This document shows positions 17,294-24,366 of a stretch of 64,000 nucleotides of DNA, piece by piece. Positions within the stretch are counted from its first letter, which is position 1, and each line of letters starts with the position of its first letter. The notes beneath the pieces are model-generated. The model did not search any database and had not been told where the DNA came from. It worked only from the letters and a program-made list of their open reading frames with translations. Location of the stretch: contig JACPZK010000031.1 in NCBI GenBank assembly GCA_016195565.1, positions 161,118-225,117 of the forward strand, written 5' to 3'. This stretch comes from Nitrospirota bacterium. GTDB lineage: Bacteria; Nitrospirota; Thermodesulfovibrionia; Thermodesulfovibrionales; UBA1546. Both the position numbers and the translations under genes were made by a program.

Positions 17294-17878
17294 TCAGAAA
17301 ATATCGGGGCTATTTTTTGCATACATCTCTATAAGATATCCTACAAGCTGTTCCACCCTTTCAGCGAGCCTGTCAGGATGAGGGTCAGAACCTTTATTCA
17401 TATAACTTGCAGGAGACAGCAACTCTATCTGAGCCTTGAGCGAATCGTCTGCTTTCGCAGCAGAAAAGAACACTATAGGGGTGGCCGTCACTCCATGCTG
17501 GGTTTCAATTGCACGGATTGTTCTCGCTGCTGTAATGCCGTCCATGATTGGCATATTGAGGTCGATTATTACTATATCTATTAATGCCTTATCAGAGAGC
17601 AGTTTTGAGTATGCAGTTACGAGTTCAAAGCCATTGACAAAAGACATTATTTCTTTTGAAATTTTTTTTGATTTGAGTACAGAGATGATTATATCCTTCA
17701 CATACTTTGAGTCCTCTGCAATAAGCGCATACCCTTTATTTATTTTGGGGGTCTCCCAAAGTTTCTGCACGTCCAGAGTGAATCCGCAGTATACACAGGT
17801 CAGTTCTTTTCTCTCGTACCTTTCTATGTAGTTGTAAGGCACCATTTCATTGCAGCATAGACAATACTTGGCATCCAT
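17294..17878 (-). CDS. Zinc-ribbon plus receiver-domain protein
   Basis: A 194-residue protein. The N-terminal 35 residues contain two CxxC pairs (C6/C9 and C28/C31), a probable zinc ribbon. A response-regulator receiver domain follows at about residues 48-175, with the acidic pair E55/D56, phospho-acceptor D106 in VIIDLNMPIMDG, and K182-type basic residues near the end. There is no output domain after the receiver, so the ribbon itself could be the interaction part. The order ribbon-receiver is uncommon. No histidine kinase is adjacent. A strong promoter (TTGAAA, 18 bases, TATAAT) ends 5 bases before the ATG and no Shine-Dalgarno is present, which suggests a leaderless mRNA. Confidence 0.75.
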   Translation of the reverse strand: MDAKYCLCCNEMVPYNYIERYERKELTCVYCGFTLDVQKLWETPKINKGYALIAEDSKYVKDIIISVLKSKKISKEIMSFVNGFELVTAYSKLLSDKALIDIVIIDLNMPIMDGITAARTIRAIETQHGVTATPIVFFSAAKADDSLKAQIELLSPASYMNKGSDPHPDRLAERVEQLVGYLIEMYAKNSPDIF

Positions 17879-17883
17879 ATAAA

Positions 17884-17913
17884 ATTATATTACCTGGGCA
17901 GGATATCTTTCAA
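17884..17913 (-). promoter_or_regulatory. Sigma-70-type promoter of the zinc-ribbon receiver gene, leaderless layout
   Basis: Read on the minus strand: TTGAAA (17913-17908), an 18-base spacer, TATAAT (17889-17884). The ATG begins 5 bases after the -10 box, so transcription should start at or next to the start codon. No ribosome-binding site fits in between. Confidence 0.65.
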
Positions 17914-17921
17914 GCCTTAAT

Positions 17922-18242
17922 TTACTTTACCCTTGCTCCTGCTTTTATCTCTTTCTCCGGAGTAATTACAGAGAGGTTCCCCTCGTCATCAGATGCCGCA
18001 AGGAGCATTCCATGAGACTCTACTCCCATGAGCTTTGCAGGCTGCATGTTTGTAACTACCACAATGCTTTTGCCTATGAGTTCTTCAGGCGTGTATGCCT
18101 TGCCTATGCCTGCTACTATCTGCCTTTCTTCTCCAGTGTCAACCTTCATAACAATCAGCTTGTTTGATTTCTCTACCCTTTGCGCCTCAAGCACTTTTCC
18201 AGTCTTCAGTTCAACTTTTGCAAAATCCTCAATCGTTATCAT
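17922..18242 (-). CDS. Stand-alone tRNA-binding protein (MetRS beta / Trbp111 / CsaA type)
   Basis: A 106-residue OB-fold protein of the EMAP-II/tRNA_bind family. It shows [39 protein letters not shown], and the signature [19 protein letters not shown]. In MetRS this module is the C-terminal dimerisation and tRNA-binding domain. Here it is a separate gene, as in organisms with a split metG or with CsaA. No MetRS catalytic domain is in the window. Its start overlaps the coaD stop by 4 bases (ATGA), so the two are co-translated. It probably binds tRNA as a dimer. A chaperone-like CsaA role is an alternative. Confidence 0.82.
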   Translation of the reverse strand: MITIEDFAKVELKTGKVLEAQRVEKSNKLIVMKVDTGEERQIVAGIGKAYTPEELIGKSIVVVTNMQPAKLMGVESHGMLLAASDDEGNLSVITPEKEIKAGARVK

Positions 18243-18721
18243 CTTTTGAATTTTCTCCTTAATGCATTTTCCACTGCTTCAGGGACAAGCCCTTTTACCG
18301 AGCCGCCGAATGATGCGACTTCTTTTACAATTGTGGATGTCAGGAACGAGTATTCTTCTGAAGGCATCATAAAAACAGTTTCTATTCCAACTGCCAGCCT
18401 CCTGTTCATAAGCGCCATCTGAAGTTCATATTCAAAATCAGACACAGCCCGCAGTCCTCTTATGACCGCAATGCCTTTTTTTGATTCTACATACTCAACC
18501 AGCAAGCCGCTGAATGCCTCAACTTTAACATTTTTTAAGCCCCTGACAGCATCCTTTATCAGTCTCAACCGTTCGCTGATAGTAAATAGGGGCTGTTTTT
18601 TCTGTGCTGTTGCAATGGCGATGATGACCTCATCAAATATCCTCATCCCTCTTTTTACGAGGTCTATGTGGCCGTTTGTTATAGGGTCAAAGGTTCCCGG
18701 ATAAATCGCTGTTCGTTTCAT
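18239..18721 (-). CDS. coaD: Phosphopantetheine adenylyltransferase
   Basis: A 160-residue protein of standard CoaD length. The nucleotidyltransferase motif [12 protein letters not shown] contains T10 and H18 of the T/HxGH site. The C-terminal signature [22 protein letters not shown] is diagnostic. It transfers AMP from ATP to 4'-phosphopantetheine, giving dephospho-CoA, the penultimate step of coenzyme A synthesis, and acts as a cytosolic hexamer. It is followed, with a 4-base overlap, by the tRNA-binding protein gene, and lies 43 bases from the divergent toxin-antitoxin pair. A purine-rich GGAGAAAGGCAGGA region upstream of the ATG can serve as ribosome site. Confidence 0.95.
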   Translation of the reverse strand: MKRTAIYPGTFDPITNGHIDLVKRGMRIFDEVIIAIATAQKKQPLFTISERLRLIKDAVRGLKNVKVEAFSGLLVEYVESKKGIAVIRGLRAVSDFEYELQMALMNRRLAVGIETVFMMPSEEYSFLTSTIVKEVASFGGSVKGLVPEAVENALRRKFKR

Positions 18722-18752
18722 TTTCCTATCCTGCCTTTCTCCTAACTTGTGC

Positions 18753-18758
18753 TATAAT
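18753..18758 (+). promoter_or_regulatory. -10 box TATAAT of the toxin-antitoxin operon, leaderless layout
   Basis: A perfect TATAAT lies six bases before ATG 18765. No Shine-Dalgarno fits between them. No good -35 hexamer was found at the expected distance, so the promoter may depend on an extended -10 or an activator. Confidence 0.5.
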
Positions 18759-18764
18759 GTATCT

Positions 18765-18989
18765 ATGAACACTACAATTAACGAAATAGAACATATAAAG
18801 GATATCCTTTCCCAGCTTCCTGAATCTGCTGCTCGCGAGGTCAGAGACTTTGCTGCCTATCTTGCCGATAGAGAGCGCAGGCGCAAAGAACTGGTTGAGC
18901 AGGTGCTGAAGGCCGAAAAAGAACCGCCTATCCGCTTTGAATCTGTAGAGGATGCTGTAAAGGCTGTTTTTAATGAAACGAAGGCTTGA
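18765..18989 (+). CDS. Antitoxin-like protein (DUF2281 type) of a type II TA pair
   Basis: A 74-residue, highly charged helical protein (HIKDILSQLPESAAREVRDF, then AAYLADRERRRKELVEQVLK). It resembles DUF2281/VapB-like small antitoxins, in which the N-terminal helix-turn segment dimerises and the acidic tail (FESVEDAVKAVFNE) binds the toxin. I chose ATG 18765. An in-frame TTG at 18747 would overlap the -10 box. It overlaps the RelE-type toxin gene by 17 bases. It sits between divergent coaD and convergent rsmD as a two-gene insertion. Confidence 0.72.
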   Translation: MNTTINEIEHIKDILSQLPESAAREVRDFAAYLADRERRRKELVEQVLKAEKEPPIRFESVEDAVKAVFNETKA

Positions 18990-19242
18990 GTATTCGCCAA
19001 CATATCTAAAAAAGGCCAAAAAGATTGCAAAGAAGAATCCGCAGCTCAAAGGGCCATATACAGAACTACTTAATAAACTCGCCGACAATCCCCTTGACCC
19101 TGCACTGCATACGCATGCTCTTACAGGAGAACTCAAGGGCAAATATGCGTGTTCATTAACATATGAATTAAGGGTTGTATTTAAGCTATATGATGACATT
19201 GTTCATCTCCTCGATATCGGCTCTCATGATGAAGTTTATTAA
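18973..19242 (+). CDS. RelE/YafQ-type mRNA interferase toxin
   Basis: An 89-residue RelE/ParE superfamily protein. It begins RLEYSPTYLKKAKKIAKKNP. The conserved middle is LHTHALTGELKGKYACSLTY, followed by ELRVVFKLYDD and a C-terminal IGSHDEVY. These match YafQ/RelE-type ribosome-dependent endoribonucleases, with the R-V-V-F strand and the C-terminal His-x-x-x-Tyr as catalytic candidates. Its start lies inside the antitoxin gene. The length is normal, so the pair looks intact. A DNA-gyrase-targeting ParE activity is a less likely alternative. Confidence 0.8.
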   Translation: MKRRLEYSPTYLKKAKKIAKKNPQLKGPYTELLNKLADNPLDPALHTHALTGELKGKYACSLTYELRVVFKLYDDIVHLLDIGSHDEVY

Positions 19243-19320
19243 TCCTTATGAATTTTAATGGGGACACATTCCATATTTTTTTATCCCTTTATTTTGGATA
19301 CAGCCTTCCGTCCCGTTTTT

Positions 19321-19896
19321 TTACCGAACCTTTCTGAACAATGTTAGCATAGTGTCGCCGTATTTGTAATCTTTCTTTTTAGCAAGCCTTCCTATCTCAT
19401 CAGGAAGCTTTTTTTTTGACGTGTGTTCCGCAATAATAATGCCCTCTTCATTAAGCATCTCCCCGTTGGACAGCATTGGAAGTATGTGTTCAAGCTCTCC
19501 TGAATGATAAGGAGGGTCAAGGAATACGATGTCGAATTTTAAGCCTTCTTTCACTGCCTTGGCTATGAAGGCGGATGCCTCTCCTCTTATGATATCAGCC
19601 TTTGAGGAGTATCCGCAGTCTTTCAGCGTATTCTCTATCTGTTCTGCTCTTTTCCTGTCAGCCTCTATAAAGAAAACAGCGCTTGCGCCTCTGCTGAGAG
19701 CTTCTGTCCCTACCGCTCCTGTGCCTGCGTAGAGGTCAATGAATTTAGAATCCACGATTAAGCTGCCTATGATATTGAAAACAGACTCTCTTACCTTGGA
19801 TGACGTTGGTCTTAATGTATCCTGTTTTGCAGCAGTTTTCTGCGCTTTTTTGAAGTTTATTTTTTTTCCTTTTAAATGACCTGCGGAGATTCTCAT
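19321..19896 (-). CDS. rsmD: 16S rRNA (guanine966-N2)-methyltransferase
   Basis: A 191-residue protein of RsmD length. It begins with RISAGHLKGKKI and has SAM motif I FIDLYAGTGAVGTEALSRGA (about residues 54-73). The catalytic N6/N2-methyltransferase motif is DPPY in FLDPPYHSGELE. It methylates G966 of 16S rRNA in the assembled 30S subunit. It is convergent with the toxin gene. No Shine-Dalgarno is evident before the ATG. The gene precedes the tail of purN in the minus-strand order purN, rsmD. Confidence 0.92.
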   Translation of the reverse strand: MRISAGHLKGKKINFKKAQKTAAKQDTLRPTSSKVRESVFNIIGSLIVDSKFIDLYAGTGAVGTEALSRGASAVFFIEADRKRAEQIENTLKDCGYSSKADIIRGEASAFIAKAVKEGLKFDIVFLDPPYHSGELEHILPMLSNGEMLNEEGIIIAEHTSKKKLPDEIGRLAKKKDYKYGDTMLTLFRKVR

Positions 19897-19918
19897 GATT
19901 AGAGCTATTAGCTGTCAG

Positions 19919-20572
19919 CTATTCTGACCTGTTTGGAGGGTTAACGATATTTGATGAGATCACAGGATGGTCTTTTATCGCAACCTTTCTGCCCTTAATC
20001 TCGAGCCTTCCCTCGGAAAAGAGCCGTACTGCTTCGGGATATATCCTGTGCTCAAGGCTCAGTATGCGTTCGGAAAGAGTATCTTCCGTGTCATCAGGCA
20101 TTACAGGGACCGCTGCCTGGATAATTACCGGCCCTGTATCCATGCCCCCATCAACAAAATGAACTGTGCATCCTGAAATCTTTACGCCGTAGTCAAGAGC
20201 CTGTTTCTGGCCGTGAAGTCCGGGAAACGCAGGAAGCAGTGCAGGATGGATATTCATTATCCTGTTGGGAAATGCGTCTATCAGAGGTTTTCTTACAATC
20301 TTCATAAATCCTGCGAGTATAACGAGGTCAACGCCGCATGTCTTGAGTTCGTCCGCAATCTTTTTGAAAAAGTCGTCCTTTGTTGCAAACTCTTTCGGGT
20401 TTATAAAGATATATTTTATGTTATGTCTCTTAGCCCGTTCTATTGCAAAGGCGGATGGATTATCTGTTATCAATATCTCTATTGAGGCTTTGAGATTTTT
20501 ATTTTCTATCGCATCTATTATTGCCTGAAAATTAGAGCCGCGGCCCGATGCAAGAACACCTATTTTCAGCAT
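19919..20572 (-). CDS. purN: Phosphoribosylglycinamide formyltransferase
   Basis: A 217-residue 10-formyl-THF-dependent GAR transformylase. The N-terminal GVLASGRGSNFQAI binds the ribonucleotide phosphate. The catalytic residues N107 and H109 lie in NIHPALLPAFPGLHGQ. D145 lies in FVDGGMDTGPVI. This matches E. coli N106/H108/D144. It catalyses the third step of purine biosynthesis. I chose the ATG at 20572 because GGAGGG lies 9 bases upstream. A TTG two codons earlier is less likely. It forms a minus-strand run with rsmD downstream and the SurA-like gene upstream. Confidence 0.95.
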   Translation of the reverse strand: MLKIGVLASGRGSNFQAIIDAIENKNLKASIEILITDNPSAFAIERAKRHNIKYIFINPKEFATKDDFFKKIADELKTCGVDLVILAGFMKIVRKPLIDAFPNRIMNIHPALLPAFPGLHGQKQALDYGVKISGCTVHFVDGGMDTGPVIIQAAVPVMPDDTEDTLSERILSLEHRIYPEAVRLFSEGRLEIKGRKVAIKDHPVISSNIVNPPNRSE

Positions 20573-20605
20573 AATCAAGCGCCCTCCGTTTTTACATTTG
20601 CTGAA

Positions 20606-21568
20606 CTAAAGTCTTATTTCAATATAGGCGGTTTCTCTTAGTTCTCTGAGCCAGTATTTGTATTTTTCTGAAAAACGCTGTTCAATCAGCTTATTTTTGG
20701 CGGATTCTTTTATTGCGGCTGCACTCTGTTTTTCTATCTTTTCTTCGAGCTTAATGATATGCAATCCCATGTCAGTCCAGAATGGCTGACTGATATCGCC
20801 TGTTTTCATCCGGGATAAAACATCTGTGAATTCTTTCGCCATCCGGCCCTTTTTAATAAATCCGAGGTCTCCTCCGGCCTTGCCTGACGGGTCTTCGGAA
20901 TATTTCATGGCAAGTGAAGCGAAATCTTCTCCGGCTTTTATCTGCTGATAGACAGTTCCTGCCTTTTCTTCCATTGTTTTCCTGTCACTATCACCGGGGC
21001 TTTTGGGCTTCCTGAAAAAGATCTGCCGTATCCTGTAAGCGTCATCAGTTATCAGGGTATCCTTGCTCTTTTCTATATATTTCGCTATCTCAGCATCAGA
21101 AACTACTATTTTATTTCTTACCTCCTGCGAAACGACCCTGCTCAATATAATCTGCTCTGAGAGTTTTTTCTTGTATTCATCTAAGGTGAATCCTTCTTTT
21201 TTCAGCGAAGCTGTCAATGTTTGCTCGTCCATGGAATATTTTTTCTTTATGTCGGTTATAGCCTCGGCTATCTCCTCTGCCGCTGCATCTATCCCGCGCT
21301 GCTTTGCAGCCTGAATCTGCAATTTCATGTCTATAAGGACTTCAAGGAAGGGCCCCTCATTTTCCTTGAATATCTTTCTCTTTTCCTCTTCTTTTATGTC
21401 TTTAATTTTATCGCTTGCTTCAAATTCCATTGCCTTATATAAATCACTCCATGTGATGACTTCCTGATTCACGACTGCAATCACCTTGTCGAGAAGTATA
21501 GCTGCGCTTGAAACACCGCATGACGCTACAATTATTAATACGCAAATGAATGCCTTAAGCCGTATCAT
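20606..21568 (-). CDS. SurA-like periplasmic peptidyl-prolyl isomerase
   Basis: A 320-residue protein. It has a signal peptide (MIRLKAFICVLIIVASCGVSS, cleaved near residue 22) and then a SurA N-terminal chaperone domain beginning ILLDKVIAVVNQEVITWSDL. One parvulin (PPIC) domain is at about residues 180-280, with YRIRQIFFRK at its start and FWTDMGLHIIKLEE at its end. E. coli SurA has two parvulin domains. A single one is common in other phyla. The role is folding and escort of outer-membrane proteins in the periplasm, which fits the many surface and TolC proteins encoded nearby. A TTCCTCC-complement (GGAGGAA) precedes the ATG. Confidence 0.88.
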   Translation of the reverse strand: MIRLKAFICVLIIVASCGVSSAAILLDKVIAVVNQEVITWSDLYKAMEFEASDKIKDIKEEEKRKIFKENEGPFLEVLIDMKLQIQAAKQRGIDAAAEEIAEAITDIKKKYSMDEQTLTASLKKEGFTLDEYKKKLSEQIILSRVVSQEVRNKIVVSDAEIAKYIEKSKDTLITDDAYRIRQIFFRKPKSPGDSDRKTMEEKAGTVYQQIKAGEDFASLAMKYSEDPSGKAGGDLGFIKKGRMAKEFTDVLSRMKTGDISQPFWTDMGLHIIKLEEKIEKQSAAAIKESAKNKLIEQRFSEKYKYWLRELRETAYIEIRL

Positions 21569-21648
21569 TGGTTCCTCCTGAAATGTGAAAACTGATGTGT
21601 AAGTATACCCTATGGCCGATAAATAATTCTATAGTTGATACGATGGAT

Positions 21649-22083
21649 TCAGGGGATTGCCGTAATATCCTTAACAGATGAATATACAACAAAAACTTTT
21701 ATATTGTTGCTGTCTTCATCCACCGGCACAAGGAAGAAGCCTTCTTTCCCTTTGTCGGGTTTTGACAGGAAAAAGCCTTTATTCCAGGGCACGTTGCCCT
21801 GAAGATAACCTACCATGTATTCGTCGTCTTTGAATTTAACGAATATTTTTTTGCCTTCACTCCGCCTGATTCCGTATATTTTTTTTTCTTTGTGTTTGCT
21901 ATTGCCCTCGAATGTCTTCACAAAGAATATTGCTTTAAGTTTCAGGACAGGGATGGTTTGGGTCTTTTTCCCGTCTAGTTTTTTGAATGAAATCTCAGGA
22001 GACTCCTGAGAAAATTCTTTCAAATACCCCTTAAGCAGTTTGCCGTCAGTGAATCTCAGGACTACTTTATCATCAACTGGCAT
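21649..22083 (-). CDS. Conserved hypothetical protein, DUF6982-like
   Basis: A 144-residue soluble protein rich in beta-strand residues. It contains two similar segments, VVLRFTDGKLLKGYLKEFS near the N-terminus and IFVKFKDDEYMVGYLQG in the middle, each a K/R-F-x-D-x-x-x-x-G-Y-L pattern. This suggests a duplicated small beta-barrel. No signal peptide or membrane segment is present. I recall such modules in PilZ-associated or DUF6982-type proteins, but this is not a confident family call. It lies 80 bases upstream of the SurA-like gene on the same strand. Confidence 0.5.
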   Translation of the reverse strand: MPVDDKVVLRFTDGKLLKGYLKEFSQESPEISFKKLDGKKTQTIPVLKLKAIFFVKTFEGNSKHKEKKIYGIRRSEGKKIFVKFKDDEYMVGYLQGNVPWNKGFFLSKPDKGKEGFFLVPVDEDSNNIKVFVVYSSVKDITAIP

Positions 22084-22158
22084 GGTTAAATTTTATGAGT
22101 TGCTTATATTTATGTCAAGTGCAGATAGGGTCCAAATCCAGATATAGAATAGAAAGAT

Positions 22159-22200
22159 TGTCATTGCGAGTCCCGAGCGGCTCGGGACGATGCAATCTCA
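22159..22200. repeat. REP-like palindrome (TTGTCATTGCGAG ... GCAATCTC)
   Basis: TTGTCATTGCGAG is followed by a perfect hairpin TCCCGAGC-GGCTCGGGA and GCAATCTC. It is preceded by TAGAAAGA, as in other copies. It belongs to the family seen at 25777, 32306, 33871, 40368 and 44491. Confidence 0.88.
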
Positions 22201-22480
22201 TTCTCACTTGTGTCTATTTCCCTAAATGCCACAATATGCAGTATATGCTCTAAAAATGAACGATTGTTCTATAACTTGCAGTGGATTGCCATGTAATCAG
22301 ATTGCTCTGTATACATTAATCTTATGTTTTGTTTATAAATAGGATTGCACTGAGTTACTTTGAATATAGGTTTGTATAAATAGAGCAGTTAATCGTTGAC
22401 TTAAGAGAGATGTATCGAATCAGAATTATATTCTTATAATTATAAAAAATATCCTTTTGTATAAAAAGTTAATTTTTTTG
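22201..22480. other. AT-rich intergenic stretch without gene
   Basis: 280 bases between the REP palindrome and the promoter of the wHTH gene. It is strongly AT-rich with short palindromes (for example TTATAATTATAA near 22433). No reading frame with a ribosome site, no RNA gene and no terminator were recognised. Confidence 0.6.
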
Positions 22481-22509
22481 TTGACAAATGTGTTTTGTTC
22501 TGATATAAA
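22481..22509 (+). promoter_or_regulatory. Near-consensus sigma-70 promoter, almost leaderless
   Basis: TTGACA (22481-22486), a 17-base spacer, TATAAA (22504-22509). The ATG of the wHTH gene is 10 bases downstream. The predicted transcript therefore has a leader of only about 3-4 bases and no Shine-Dalgarno. Confidence 0.75.
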
Positions 22510-22519
22510 TTAATACAAG

Positions 22520-23116
22520 ATGGTTAAGCAACAGTCAGTAACAGGGAAGCAGCACACAGGCGAGACCTCGTTGAAGATGTTGTTTTCCTCAGCAATAAGG
22601 GCTGACGTGCTGGCCCTTCTGCTTAATAACCCTGATGAAAAGTTCTATGTCAGGGAAATAGCCAACCTTATAAGAAAGAACCCTTCCGGAGTTAAAAGAG
22701 AGTTGGATAATCTCGAGAAGATGGGGATTTTGTTCAGCCATAAAGTTGCCAATCTTAAATATTTTCAGGCAAATAAGATGTCTCCGCTATTTTCAGAGCT
22801 TAAGAACCTCATTGATAAATCCCTTGGCCTGCCGGGCGCGCTTAAGACAATAGTGAGGCTGGCCGGCGCAAAGGCAGCTTTTCTATACGGCCCTTATGCA
22901 GATGGTGAGGATGTCGGCAGCGTTGACCTTTTTATAATAGGAGCATCTTCCAATAATATAGGCGCAGGGTTAAAAGAACTTGAAGAAAAGTTTAGCAAGA
23001 AGATTAACTATACCGCAATTGACGAGTCTGAGTATAAAAACAGGAAAGAAAAGGGTGATGTTGATCTGGAAAAACTGCTATCAGGCAAAAGGATTACCTT
23101 GATAGGCAGGATGTAA
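22520..23116 (+). CDS. Winged-helix regulator with degenerate nucleotidyltransferase-like domain
   Basis: A 198-residue protein. Residues about 20-90 form a winged helix (VLALLLNNPDEKFYVREIAN, then NPSGVKRELDNLEKMGIL). Residues about 110-160 resemble an MNT/KNTase nucleotidyltransferase core: FLYGPYADGEDVGSVDLFII. The canonical GS of the G-S motif is GP, and only one acid of the D-x-D pair remains, so catalysis is doubtful. Proteins of this type are annotated as transcriptional regulators. A near-consensus promoter precedes it. The 13-codon lysine-rich frame and a terminator follow. Confidence 0.65.
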   Translation: MVKQQSVTGKQHTGETSLKMLFSSAIRADVLALLLNNPDEKFYVREIANLIRKNPSGVKRELDNLEKMGILFSHKVANLKYFQANKMSPLFSELKNLIDKSLGLPGALKTIVRLAGAKAAFLYGPYADGEDVGSVDLFIIGASSNNIGAGLKELEEKFSKKINYTAIDESEYKNRKEKGDVDLEKLLSGKRITLIGRM

Positions 23117-23160
23117 ATTTAAGCTTTCCCCTGTGGGGGACAGAGAGGGGGTGAACTATA

Positions 23161-23202
23161 ATGGCAGCTAAGAAGAAAGCAGCAAAGAAGAAAAAGAAAT
23201 AG
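23161..23202 (+). CDS. 13-residue Lys/Ala-rich mini-ORF (possible)
   Basis: ATG at 23161 opens a frame reading MAAKKKAAKKKKK and then a stop. A purine-rich AGAGAGGGGGTGA lies 7-10 bases upstream, and a strong terminator begins 22 bases after the stop. The composition (9 Lys, 3 Ala) resembles the tails of histone H1-like or nucleoid-binding proteins. It is too short for any family assignment. It could be a real micro-protein or a leader. It may also be a chance frame, but the tight ribosome-site to terminator packing supports expression. Confidence 0.4.
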   Translation: MAAKKKAAKKKKK

Positions 23203-23223
23203 GTTAATGTTTCAGAGTATTTT

Positions 23224-23264
23224 GGGCTGGGGAGTGCAATCTCCAGCCCTCTTTTTTATTTTTT
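23224..23264 (+). terminator. Rho-independent terminator
   Basis: The stem GGGCTGGGGA pairs with TCTCCAGCCC (10 bp with one G-T wobble) around the loop GTGCAA. A T-rich run follows (TCTTTTTTATTTTTT). It ends the wHTH/mini-ORF transcript ahead of convergent lpxC. Confidence 0.88.
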
Positions 23265-23359
23265 AAACTTAGAAAACAAACGATGTACCTATATAAGATA
23301 CTGATTCCAGATAAAAAATCAAGTAGTTTTTTATAAGTCCTTGAAATATCAGCGTTTTT

Positions 23360-24244
23360 TTATGAATATGCCAATGCCTGTGCCTGTACAAATTCGGTAT
23401 CAGACACGATTTCCCAGCAGTCTACAGCAGAAAGCAGGCTCTTTACGAATTTTATATTCGTGGAATGCCCTGTCCTGTTCGCTACGAGATGCCCGTATAT
23501 AGGAAAGCCTATAAGGGAGAGATCACCAATAAAATCAAGTATCTTATGCCTTACGAATTCATCTTTGAATCTCAGGCCTGATTTGTTCAGCACGCCATTG
23601 TCTCCAAGGATGACAGCATTGTCAAGAGACCCGCCTTTTGCAAGTCCGTTTGCCCTAAGATACTCAACATCCTTCACAAATCCGAAGGTCCTTGCCGGAG
23701 CAACTTCTCTTGCAAATGTTTCTTCGTTCAGGTCAATGCTTAATTTTTGCTCGCCTAAGAGGTGGTGGTTGAATTGTATCCTGCATGTCAGTTTTCTGCC
23801 GTCGTAAGGGAAAGCGGCAATTTCCGAATGGCCGTCATCAAAAAATACAGGTTTTGTAATGCGCAGGTATGGCCTTTTCTTGCCTTGTTTTGCAATTCCG
23901 CCTCTCAGAATTATATCAATCAGTTCGGTAGAGCTTCCATCAAGTATCGGTATCTCAGAGCCGTCAAGTTCAATGATAAGGTTATCTATCCCTAATCCTG
24001 ATGCCGCAGCGAGGATATGTTCAACAGTTTTTATCCTGGTGCCGTTATAGCCCAGACTTGTTGCAAAAGCAGTATCAACTACAGCGCCCACGTCAGCCCT
24101 GATCATGAGATTCTTGTCATTCCGGTAGAAAACAATTCCAGTGTCTCTTGGTGATGGCTTTAGTTTGACAGTGACGTGTGAGCCTGTATGAAGCCCAATG
24201 CCTGCAAAACTTACTTCCCGCTTTATAGTTCTTTGTAAGCGCAT
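23360..24244 (-). CDS. lpxC: UDP-3-O-acyl-N-acetylglucosamine deacetylase
   Basis: A 294-residue zinc deacetylase, the committed step of lipid A synthesis. The Zn ligands are H76 (TVEHILAA), H233 and D237 (VRHKILDFIGD). The catalytic general acid/base His is H260 in NRTGHSTN. FAGIGLHTG at the N-terminus is the family start. Length matches bacterial LpxC (about 300). It proves a Gram-negative lipid A envelope and ties in with the LPS operon at the window start. No Shine-Dalgarno is visible. A TATAAA sits 4 bases before the ATG on the minus strand, so the transcript may be leaderless. Confidence 0.96.
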   Translation of the reverse strand: MRLQRTIKREVSFAGIGLHTGSHVTVKLKPSPRDTGIVFYRNDKNLMIRADVGAVVDTAFATSLGYNGTRIKTVEHILAAASGLGIDNLIIELDGSEIPILDGSSTELIDIILRGGIAKQGKKRPYLRITKPVFFDDGHSEIAAFPYDGRKLTCRIQFNHHLLGEQKLSIDLNEETFAREVAPARTFGFVKDVEYLRANGLAKGGSLDNAVILGDNGVLNKSGLRFKDEFVRHKILDFIGDLSLIGFPIYGHLVANRTGHSTNIKFVKSLLSAVDCWEIVSDTEFVQAQALAYS

Positions 24245-24366
24245 GTCATTTATAAATGCAAATAAGATGCCAGAAAAAATATCTTTGAAGTCAAGGGGTT
24301 ATGTGATATATATGTTGTTTATATTCATCAGATGTGTGGTTATCAACACATGTGCGGTTATGATTT

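Noticed and set aside
19243..19320. GGGGACACATTCC motif and T-rich stretch between the toxin gene and rsmD
   Set aside because: Resembles half of a REP-type palindrome but no partner arm was found. Too weak to call a repeat or terminator.
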